A stretch of DNA of 5,522 nt from TMED13 sp042090305 (lineage in GTDB: Bacteria; Pseudomonadota; Alphaproteobacteria; Methylaequorales; Methylaequoraceae): positions 1-5,522 of the forward strand of contig JBELJQ010000044.1 of the NCBI GenBank assembly GCA_042090305.1, read 5' to 3'. This document shows, in pieces, positions 1 through 5,435 of the stretch. The position numbers were made by a program, and so were the translations under genes. Position 1 is the first letter of the stretch; every line of letters starts with the position of its first letter. The notes beneath the pieces were generated by a model. It was not told where the DNA came from. It saw only the letters and a list, made by a program, of their open reading frames with translations, and made no database searches.

Positions 1-328
1 AACCATCATTAGATGCCATTTCAAGTAAATTAGAGGACTTACTTAAATTAAATCGCTTAACAACCATTGTGCAGTAAGTTTTACAATGATTTAAAAATGT
101 TTTTGAGTAAGAACTAAAATAAGGATAGTTACAATTAAATAACAATTTATGGTCAACAACATCTTGAGTTTGTACTAGCCAACACTTGGAACATACATAA
201 ACCTTCAATGGAAAATATATTTCATTTTTTTCTAAATTTTCTTCTTTCAAGAAAGCATTTGAGGGAGGGGCAAATCCTAAATCAACAATTAAATTCAATT
301 TTGAACTTTTACACGATCTACAAATCAT
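1..328 (-). CDS. Zinc-binding class I SAM-dependent C-methyltransferase, N-terminal part (runs off window)
   Basis: The first 109 codons of a gene whose 3' part lies beyond position 1. The N terminus carries a four-cysteine zinc site, C3-x2-C6 and C46-x2-C49, with the PPSNAF segment at residues 21-26 typical of the zinc-binding domain that precedes NDP-sugar C-methyltransferases (the TylC3/EryBIII/NovU type). An aromatic YPYFSSYS segment follows at 68-75. The visible part ends in LLEMASNDG (101-109), which matches SAM-binding motif I of the family. Known members transfer a methyl group from SAM to the carbon next to the 4-keto group of a 4-keto-6-deoxy sugar nucleotide, usually C3. Full-length proteins have about 400 residues, so roughly a quarter is seen. 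The ATG overlaps the TGA of the upstream epimerase gene as ATGA, with no Shine-Dalgarno sequence, which suggests translational coupling. Family assignment is strong; substrate and methylated carbon are inferred from the neighbouring RfbG and RmlC-like genes. Confidence 0.88.
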   Translation of the reverse strand, partial: MICRSCKSSKLNLIVDLGFAPPSNAFLKEENLEKNEIYFPLKVYVCSKCWLVQTQDVVDHKLLFNCNYPYFSSYSKTFLNHCKTYCTMVVKRFNLSKSSNLLEMASNDG

Positions 329-870
329 TTTTTGTTAAGTTTAAAGGGTTCTAATTTTAAATCTCTTTCCGATAAATCTATCGGATTAAGAGGCCATTTT
401 ATTTTTAGTTCTGGGCTAGCATGATGATATCCCATCTCAGATTTATGACTATGAACCTCTGTGTGAAGATATAGAATTTGACAGTTGTTTGTTAAGGTCT
501 GAAAGCCGTGAGCAAAACCTTTCGGTATATATAATGCATTCATTTTTTCTGATGATAGAATAATACTTTTCCACTTCCCGAAAGTTTTAGAATCAGGTCT
601 AATATCAACAATTACGTCAAAGACCTCTCCTTGAATACATCTTGCAACTTTATCTTCTTGAAAAGGTTGTTTTTGAAAATGTAACCCTCTAATTGTTCCT
701 TTCCTTTTAGAAAACGAAGAATTAATTTGCATAATGTTTTTTCCTTTATTAATAGCAAATAGATCACTTTGACAAAAAAGTCTGACGAACCAACCTCGAT
801 GATCTGAGTTTTTTTTTGATTGCAACTCATAGGCTCCATCTAGTCCAAGTTCAGAGTATTCCATATTCAT
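325..870 (-). CDS. RmlC/RfbC-type NDP-4-keto-6-deoxysugar 3,5-epimerase (cupin fold)
   Basis: A 181-residue protein of normal length for dTDP-4-dehydrorhamnose 3,5-epimerases. Visible motifs in order are DHRGWF (23-28), QINSS (48-52), RGLHFQ (61-66), K74, GEVFDVIVDIR (81-91), the IPKGFAHGF signature (115-123), Y134 in LYL, and SERD (167-170). By comparison with characterised RmlC enzymes, H64 is the catalytic base, D170 its probable partner, and Y134 the tyrosine acting as general acid. The segment after Y134 is unusual: the second conserved tyrosine, four residues or so later in RmlC, appears to be replaced (HTEVHSHK, 136-143), and the usual Asp-Pro before the final WP is Ser-Pro. Directly after rfbG it probably acts on CDP-4-keto-6-deoxyglucose rather than the dTDP sugar. 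It could be a single-carbon (C3 or C5) epimerase. The start overlaps the rfbG stop by 4 bp; Met3 is an alternative start. The gene ends in an ATGA overlap with the methyltransferase. Confidence 0.9.
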   Translation of the reverse strand: MNMEYSELGLDGAYELQSKKNSDHRGWFVRLFCQSDLFAINKGKNIMQINSSFSKRKGTIRGLHFQKQPFQEDKVARCIQGEVFDVIVDIRPDSKTFGKWKSIILSSEKMNALYIPKGFAHGFQTLTNNCQILYLHTEVHSHKSEMGYHHASPELKIKWPLNPIDLSERDLKLEPFKLNKK

Positions 871-1925
871 AGTTTACTCATAAAATATTCTATTTGTTTA
901 TCTGTGATAACATTTTTATTTTCATAGTATGATCTATACCATTGAATTGTTAAATCCAAAGCCTCATCAATAAGAATTTTGGGTTTCCAATTTAATCTCA
1001 ATTTTGATTTTGTACTATCAACCATTAAAGATTGTGCTTCATATTTTTTAGAATACAGATCTTTTTCAATGACTTTAATAGTTTTCCATTTTCTTAAAAA
1101 TTTTTCAACAATTTTCTTTGTTGTCAGATTTGAGCTAATTTCAGGGCCAAAATTCCAGCCTTCTGAGTATTTTGAAGATTCAAAATTTTTCTTAGCTAAT
1201 AGTAAATAGCCAAATAAAGGATCTAAAACGTGTTGCCAGGGTCTAGTACTTTTGGGATTACGCAAAATAAAAGACTTGTTTTTATTTATTGCCTCAACAA
1301 GATCTACGACAAGTCTATCAGAAGTCCAATCACCACCACCAATAACATTTCCTGCTCTTGCTGAAGCAATTCGAGTCTTACGATTCTCTAAAATGAATAC
1401 ATTTCTAAGACTTTCAGTTACTAATTCTGCACAAGCTTTTGATGAGCTATAGGGATCAAAACCTCCAAGCCTATCTGTCTCCCTGTATGGAAACGTCCAT
1501 TCTTTATTTTCATAACACTTGTCGGAAGTAATAACAACAAATGACTTTACTGAGCCAGCCTTTTTTGCAGCACTAAGAACGTTTATCGTCCCAATAATAT
1601 TCGTATCAAATGTCTCTATTGGAAACTTATAACCTTCTAGAACAGATGGTTGAGCAGCTAAGTGAAAAATTATTTCTGGTTCAATATTTTTTAAAACTTT
1701 ATGAACTTTTTCGCAATCTCTTATATCTACCCAAAAGTTACCCTCCTCTTTCCTACTGAATAAAAGATCGAAATGATTTTTTTTTGTGTTTGGATACAAT
1801 GAAATGCCAGAAGTTTCTGAACCTAAAATTTCTAACCATCTCTTCAACCAACTTCCTTTAAAACCTGAGTGACCTGTTATTAATATTTTTTTCTTTTTGA
1901 AAAACAATTCTAATGATTTTAACAT
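867..1925 (-). CDS. rfbG: CDP-glucose 4,6-dehydratase
   Basis: A 352-residue cytosolic short-chain dehydrogenase/reductase enzyme that converts CDP-D-glucose to CDP-4-dehydro-6-deoxy-D-glucose using bound NAD. The Rossmann motif is GHSGFKG (18-24). FHLAAQPSV (87-95) follows, and then the hallmark RfbG block: TSDKCYENKEW (133-143), where Ser-Asp-Lys replaces the Asp-Glu pair of dTDP-glucose dehydratases, then YRE, GGFDPYSSSKACAE with the catalytic Y159-x3-K163 pair, ARAGNVIGGGDW (189-200), and RPWQHVLDPL (228-237). All expected catalytic residues are present and the length matches the family, so it looks intact. The ATG overlaps the end of the Gfo/Idh gene by 7 bp and follows an AAAAGGT Shine-Dalgarno-like sequence 5 nt upstream. 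This is the most securely identified gene and it fixes the operon as a CDP-sugar pathway. No partner for 3-deoxygenation (the RfbH/AscC E1 type) is seen in the window. Confidence 0.96.
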   Translation of the reverse strand: MLKSLELFFKKKKILITGHSGFKGSWLKRWLEILGSETSGISLYPNTKKNHFDLLFSRKEEGNFWVDIRDCEKVHKVLKNIEPEIIFHLAAQPSVLEGYKFPIETFDTNIIGTINVLSAAKKAGSVKSFVVITSDKCYENKEWTFPYRETDRLGGFDPYSSSKACAELVTESLRNVFILENRKTRIASARAGNVIGGGDWTSDRLVVDLVEAINKNKSFILRNPKSTRPWQHVLDPLFGYLLLAKKNFESSKYSEGWNFGPEISSNLTTKKIVEKFLRKWKTIKVIEKDLYSKKYEAQSLMVDSTKSKLRLNWKPKILIDEALDLTIQWYRSYYENKNVITDKQIEYFMSKL

Positions 1926-2809
1926 ATTTTACCTTTTAAAATTTCACACATTAGTTCTAGATTAAATAAATCTATTTGGTGTTGTCTACAACCATTTAGA
2001 AAAAAATCTATATATGTTTGAAAAGGATCAATTATATTTTCTATGTTTTTCCCACCTTCACCAATTAAATGCACTTTATAACTTGAGCCATAACCAGTTT
2101 GAACCCTTTTATAAACTAAATCATTTAGTTGTATGATCATTTTTTTTTCGATCTTATCACCCTGCATAAATTCAAATTCAATATCTGCAGCGTCATATAA
2201 AAATTTATACTTTACCAAAAATTCAAAAATATTACTTTCAAGATTTGAAATTTTACCAGAACCTAAAACTCTTATCAAGATTGATAATCCATGGGGTAAC
2301 AAATCAACGCCTATATCTGAAAATTTATTTGAACCATTGGTATGAAAGATAAACTTTAAGAACTTAATTTTTTTAATCTTATTAAATTTTAATATCTCGT
2401 CAGCAAATTGTGAGTTACTTGTGTTAACAAAAAGACTTAGTCTTTTATGATTTTTTATCTTCAATATTCTGTTTTTTATTTCTTTGTAACTAATTTGATT
2501 TTCCCAAAATAGAGGTTTTTCACAAAAAATAGAGATCCCTCTATCCAGAGCTTTAAGTAAATAAAAAAAATGGGTCTGAGGTGGAGAGCACAAAAATAAC
2601 AATTTTATTTTTTCTTTGAAAAATTGCTCATAACTTGAAGTAATTTTTGGAACGTAGGAGAATTCATTATCAAAAAATGATTTTACATCATTAATACTAT
2701 TTTCTTTTTTCACTAAAACAACGTTAACATAATTTTTCTTTTGGAATAAAATTTTTGCATGAACTTTGGCAATCAAACCAAAACCTATCATTCCAATAAA
2801 TTTGGTCAT
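1919..2809 (-). CDS. Gfo/Idh/MocA family NAD(P)-dependent oxidoreductase
   Basis: A 296-residue protein, somewhat shorter than the usual 320-380 for the family. The N-terminal Rossmann domain begins GMIGFGLIAKVHA (6-18), matching the GxGxxA nucleotide-binding pattern. It continues with LCSPPQTH (73-80), AL-x2-G (87-91) and the family signature CEKPL (96-100), in which K98 is the expected catalytic lysine. A DIGVDLLPHGLSIL segment (165-178) stands where the family places its catalytic Asp/His, with H173 the likely histidine. Members oxidise or reduce hydroxyl or keto groups of sugars and NDP-sugars. Here it may reduce the 4-keto sugar made by RfbG, or work with the radical SAM enzyme directly upstream; the sequence does not decide. 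It starts 4 bp after the radical SAM stop, with no clear ribosome binding site, and ends overlapping rfbG by 7 bp. Family assignment is firm; substrate and direction are unknown. Confidence 0.87.
   Translation of the reverse strand: MTKFIGMIGFGLIAKVHAKILFQKKNYVNVVLVKKENSINDVKSFFDNEFSYVPKITSSYEQFFKEKIKLLFLCSPPQTHFFYLLKALDRGISIFCEKPLFWENQISYKEIKNRILKIKNHKRLSLFVNTSNSQFADEILKFNKIKKIKFLKFIFHTNGSNKFSDIGVDLLPHGLSILIRVLGSGKISNLESNIFEFLVKYKFLYDAADIEFEFMQGDKIEKKMIIQLNDLVYKRVQTGYGSSYKVHLIGEGGKNIENIIDPFQTYIDFFLNGCRQHQIDLFNLELMCEILKGKIC
1931..1937 (-). promoter_or_regulatory. Ribosome binding site of rfbG
   Basis: AAAAGGT on the minus strand, 5 nt before the rfbG ATG and within the final codons of the Gfo/Idh gene. 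It is a moderate Shine-Dalgarno match that supports the start inside the 7-bp overlap. Confidence 0.5.
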
Positions 2810-2813
2810 ATTT

Positions 2814-3944
2814 TTATGTATCGAAGACTTTTGAATTTATTATAGCTTTATTAGCTAAATGCATTTTTCTGTCGCATTTACATCCACTTGCTTTAAGCTG
2901 ATTCGAACAATTTTCAAAAAATGATTTTGGATGAGATATATCGTAGTTATAAAAGAGATCCCAAAAATTGTTTTTAGCTAGATTACCTACAGCTATGGAA
3001 TGAAAATTTGGCGAGCTTGATTGAGAACAATTATATAACCAACCATCATAGCCAACTGTTGGAAATATAAATCTTGCAAAACACGGAACAGTTCTGGATT
3101 TTCTGTATATTCCTTCCTGTTTATCAATATCGATTAACTTAATTCTACATTCTTCAGAATTTTCTTTTGAAATTATTTCCATTAGTTCATCTTTAATTTT
3201 CTTTTGTTCTTCATAATTTGGCAGAACTTCATCTGAAAGTTTAAGATCTTTTGGTTTTTGTAAAAATGAAAATCTTAGAAAATTACATCCTGCATTTCTA
3301 AAATCTTCAATAAACTTTTTGACATCATCAACTTTATCATTTTTTTTATTTATTAAATACGCTGCACTAAGATCAATATCTTTGTTAGCCTCTCTAATTT
3401 TAATAGTATTTTGTAAAACTTTATCATAAATTTTCGCAATAGAATTTACGTCGTGCATAAAGTTATATGTTTGATTCGACCCCGCATCTATGCTCAAACT
3501 AACATAGCTATCTTTTCTTATCTCGTTTCTTTTAAGCTGATCTAAGAATTTTTCACTTATTTTAAGGGCCTTAGTATTAAACCCAAAAATTAAATTCAAA
3601 TCTACGGCTTTTTCTAGTAAATCATCAATGTAGGGAGAGTTTAGTGGGTCTGTTGCATATCCTGCAAATATTACTTTTTGCACACCACCCTCGGCAACCT
3701 CTTTAAGCACTCTTAATGCTAAATCCTTTTCCATTCTTGGTGATTCGGAGTCATCAGCAGAACCTCCATAGCAATAAGAACATTCAAGCCAACATATTTT
3801 TTTTAAGCTTGATGGTGGAGGCTGAAATTCAACTTGATATGGAATAATCTTTTTTGATTCAATTTTATTTTTAAAATCCTGAAAGTCGTCAACTATTGTG
3901 TTAGAATAGGTATAAGATTTGTTTAGACGGTTTTCTTCAGTCAT
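2814..3944 (-). CDS. Radical SAM protein with SPASM/twitch-like auxiliary Fe-S region
   Basis: A 376-residue protein. The radical SAM cluster motif is C51-x3-C55-x2-C58-Y, in CWLECSYCYGG. The barrel that follows has FAGYATDPL (93-101), where many SPASM enzymes have a GGEP motif, then FNTK (122-125), and LSIDAGSNQTY (150-160), typical of radical SAM beta strands. The C terminus is cysteine-rich: C288-x12-G301-x4-C306 fits the first half of the SPASM/twitch pattern (C-x9-15-G-x4-C). C346, C355 and C357 follow but do not match the standard SPASM second half. A second Fe-S cluster is therefore likely. Radical SAM enzymes with such domains include sugar and cyclitol dehydrogenases and peptide-modifying enzymes. 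No small precursor-peptide gene is seen nearby, so a sugar-nucleotide substrate is more plausible. The start is supported by GAGGT 5 nt upstream; it overlaps the preceding gene by 8 bp. The exact reaction is unknown. Confidence 0.87.
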   Translation of the reverse strand: MTEENRLNKSYTYSNTIVDDFQDFKNKIESKKIIPYQVEFQPPPSSLKKICWLECSYCYGGSADDSESPRMEKDLALRVLKEVAEGGVQKVIFAGYATDPLNSPYIDDLLEKAVDLNLIFGFNTKALKISEKFLDQLKRNEIRKDSYVSLSIDAGSNQTYNFMHDVNSIAKIYDKVLQNTIKIREANKDIDLSAAYLINKKNDKVDDVKKFIEDFRNAGCNFLRFSFLQKPKDLKLSDEVLPNYEEQKKIKDELMEIISKENSEECRIKLIDIDKQEGIYRKSRTVPCFARFIFPTVGYDGWLYNCSQSSSPNFHSIAVGNLAKNNFWDLFYNYDISHPKSFFENCSNQLKASGCKCDRKMHLANKAIINSKVFDT

Positions 3945-4722
3945 CTTCTACCTCGTAATAATCGAAACCCTTCTTACCAAGAAGATCTGTTAATTTATTG
4001 TTAACAGCATTTAAATGTTTTGGGGTGTCAATTGGATACCAAACTCCATTAATTTGAAATTGATCAACTTTACCTTTTTTTATATATTTATTAAATAAAT
4101 CTGTTTCAAAATCAAAACAATTTTTCCAATCAAAATCTGATAGACAAGAGTTCTTTATTAAACATAAGCCTGAATAAACCTCTCCTATTAAATTAACGTC
4201 TCCTATTAGACCTAAATTCTTAACTTTAAGGTTTCTTTCAAAACCAACAATTTCGTCTTTATTATTTGCGGTTATAATACCCCAAGGACTCTCGACAGGG
4301 ACTGACGATAAAGTTATATCATTTTCTTTTTTATTGTGTAGTTCTATCATTGAAAGTAAATCAAATTTAAAAAGAGTGTCACTATTAATTAAAACAAAAC
4401 TCTCATTTTCATCAAGATAATTTGAAACTTGTTCAATTCTTGAGTGAATGGATGTGTTTTGACCAGTGTCGCAAAATATAAGTTCAATATTAAGATCTGA
4501 ATACATATCTGACAAAAATTTTTCTATCATCTGTCCCATATAACCTAAAGGAAAGATAAATCTATTAATACCATTTTTTATTAAGAATCCAATTGTATAC
4601 CATATGATTGGTTTAGATTGTATTTTTAATAATGCCTTTGGAATATTGAGTGTAAGATCACCCATTCTTGAACTAATTCCACCACACAAAACTATTGATG
4701 ACCTTACTTTTCTTTTTTTCAT
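3937..4722 (-). CDS. Sugar-1-phosphate nucleotidyltransferase, RfbF (glucose-1-phosphate cytidylyltransferase)-like
   Basis: A 261-residue protein, matching the roughly 257 of RfbF. It would join an NTP and a sugar 1-phosphate to give an NDP-sugar and pyrophosphate. The nucleotide-binding segment is VLCGGISSRM (11-20) with PKALLKI (28-34), the GG-x3-R and Lys pattern of this fold. GYMGQMIEKFL (60-70) resembles the GYKG segment of RfbF. DTGQNT with S94-R95 (85-95) resembles the DTG-x-n-T-x-GGR block. NSD (113-115) supplies the metal-binding Asp, in place of YGD. WYPIDT (228-233) corresponds to the FWQPMDT ending. It is clearly divergent: the GGR glycines, the YGD tyrosine and the PKPM motif are altered. 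The company of rfbG favours CDP-glucose formation, but another NTP or sugar is possible. It heads the tightly packed six-gene unit, after a 132-bp gap with inverted repeats, and its ATG lacks a Shine-Dalgarno sequence. The start fits the family, whose GG motif lies close to the N terminus. Confidence 0.82.
   Translation of the reverse strand: MKKRKVRSSIVLCGGISSRMGDLTLNIPKALLKIQSKPIIWYTIGFLIKNGINRFIFPLGYMGQMIEKFLSDMYSDLNIELIFCDTGQNTSIHSRIEQVSNYLDENESFVLINSDTLFKFDLLSMIELHNKKENDITLSSVPVESPWGIITANNKDEIVGFERNLKVKNLGLIGDVNLIGEVYSGLCLIKNSCLSDFDWKNCFDFETDLFNKYIKKGKVDQFQINGVWYPIDTPKHLNAVNNKLTDLLGKKGFDYYEVEDD
3950..3954 (-). promoter_or_regulatory. Ribosome binding site of the radical SAM gene
   Basis: GAGGT on the minus strand, 5 nt before the ATG and inside the last codons of the RfbF-like gene. 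It is the best Shine-Dalgarno sequence in the window and supports the chosen start, which lies in an 8-bp ATGACTGA overlap. Most other genes here have no such site, so this protein may be initiated independently as well as by coupling. Confidence 0.6.
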
Positions 4723-4752
4723 TATAAATTTAAGTAACTCATTAAATATCAG

Positions 4753-4769
4753 TGTTCATGATATGAACA
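4753..4769. repeat. Perfect 7-bp inverted repeat, candidate operator
   Basis: TGTTCAT, a 3-nt GAT spacer and ATGAACA form a perfect inverted repeat with 7-bp arms. It lies in the 132-bp gap between the Nudix gene and the RfbF-like gene, 31-47 nt upstream of the latter's ATG. The size and symmetry suit a binding site for a dimeric helix-turn-helix repressor near the promoter of the six-gene unit. No regulator gene and no clean -35/-10 pair is visible, so the role is inferred. In such AT-rich DNA a chance palindrome is possible, although the arms include two G/C pairs each. Confidence 0.4.
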
Positions 4770-4782
4770 TTGTATTCACAAT
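4769..4782. repeat. Second short inverted repeat abutting the first
   Basis: ATTGT, a 4-nt ATTC spacer and ACAAT form a perfect 5-bp inverted repeat that shares one base with the 17-bp repeat on its low-coordinate side. It falls 47-60 nt upstream of the RfbF-like start. Alone it would be unremarkable in AT-rich DNA; it is listed because it adjoins the stronger palindrome and may belong to the same regulatory site. Confidence 0.25.
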
Positions 4783-4854
4783 TCATTCGAAGTCAATAAT
4801 TTTTACCCCTAGATTAAGTTTATATTCTGATTTTTATTTTTAACTTAAGATAAT

Positions 4855-5376
4855 TCAGATCAATTCTTTAATTTTAGCCAGCAGCAGAAATGATAGATGT
4901 GGAGAATGTGTAAACTTATTTTCTAAGGCCAAATTGAGACATTGATCAATGTCCATTGTAACAGTTTTTATACCTTCAGTATTCTTTCTATTTGTGACTG
5001 AATTGATTTCTTTTGTAAAGTATCCAAACGCTTTATTTTTAATTCTTCCATAATCAACATCAATTTTTCCTATTAACTTTATATCCCCATCGATTACATA
5101 GCCTGTTTCTTCGAATAACTCTTTTATTACTGTTTTTTTTGGCCCCTCATCTGACTCAACAATTCCACCTGGTAATTCAAGAGTAGTTTTATTAACTGCA
5201 GGTCTAAACTGCTCTACTAATACAATTTCTTTCCGATTATTAATGGCTATTATTGAGGTATAATCATGAAGTTCAAATGAATGATAATCTTCAACCTGAT
5301 TATTATACTCAACAGAATTTGTAGTTAAAGTTACCCACTTTGACAGCACAGATTTTTTTACACTTTTAAGTTTCAT
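4855..5376 (-). CDS. Nudix hydrolase, ADP-ribose/NDP-sugar pyrophosphatase type
   Basis: A 173-residue Nudix protein. VEQFRPAV (54-61) followed by LELPGG (66-71) is the arrangement of ADP-ribose pyrophosphatase-type members, which split nucleoside-diphosphate sugars into a sugar phosphate and a nucleoside monophosphate. The Nudix box runs from G71 to Y93: G71-x5-E77-x7-K85-E86-L87-x-E89-E90-x-G92. The metal-binding glutamates E86, E89 and E90 are all present, but the normally near-invariant Arg before the first of them is Lys85 (an AAA codon). It is separated by 59 bp from the nucleotidyltransferase end upstream and by 132 bp from the next gene, so it is less tightly coupled than the rest. 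It might recycle or limit NDP-sugars of the locus, or be a general housecleaning enzyme. No Shine-Dalgarno sequence precedes the ATG. Family is certain; substrate is not. Confidence 0.9.
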   Translation of the reverse strand: MKLKSVKKSVLSKWVTLTTNSVEYNNQVEDYHSFELHDYTSIIAINNRKEIVLVEQFRPAVNKTTLELPGGIVESDEGPKKTVIKELFEETGYVIDGDIKLIGKIDVDYGRIKNKAFGYFTKEINSVTNRKNTEGIKTVTMDIDQCLNLALENKFTHSPHLSFLLLAKIKELI

Positions 5377-5435
5377 AATTTTAATACACAGTTTATTAAA
5401 TAGTTATATTTTCTTAAAATGATAACGATTATTTT

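Noticed and set aside
811..821. Long A/T runs inside genes (for example here in the epimerase and near 1778-1787 in rfbG), considered as phase-variation tracts.
   Set aside because: The runs encode Lys-Lys-Asn in otherwise intact frames, and such runs are common at this base composition. No frame disruption is seen.
612..839. A second minus-strand frame inside the epimerase gene.
   Set aside because: It is a frame-shifted shadow of the RmlC-like gene, which has all the expected motifs in its own frame.
979..1452. Plus-strand open frames antisense to rfbG.
   Set aside because: They lie wholly within the confidently identified rfbG coding sequence and show no protein-family features. They are by-products of AT-rich coding DNA.
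2133..2345. A plus-strand open frame antisense to the Gfo/Idh gene.
   Set aside because: It is fully inside the oxidoreductase gene, with no initiation signal or motif.
4721..4726. A consensus -10 hexamer, TATAAT, on the minus strand at the start of the RfbF-like gene.
   Set aside because: It overlaps the ATG itself, so transcription from it would begin downstream of the start codon, and the hexamer 17 bp upstream does not resemble TTGACA. Probably chance in AT-rich DNA.
4604..4843. A plus-strand open frame of 79 codons overlapping the start of the RfbF-like gene and the 132-bp gap.
   Set aside because: It is mostly antisense to a well-supported gene, has no ribosome binding site and no recognisable motif. 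It is also not a plausible precursor peptide for the radical SAM enzyme.
4814..4848. An inverted repeat TTAAGTT / AACTTAA after the Nudix gene, considered as a terminator.
   Set aside because: The arms have one G/C pair each, the loop is 21 nt, and no T tract follows on the transcribed strand. It would not form a stable terminator hairpin.
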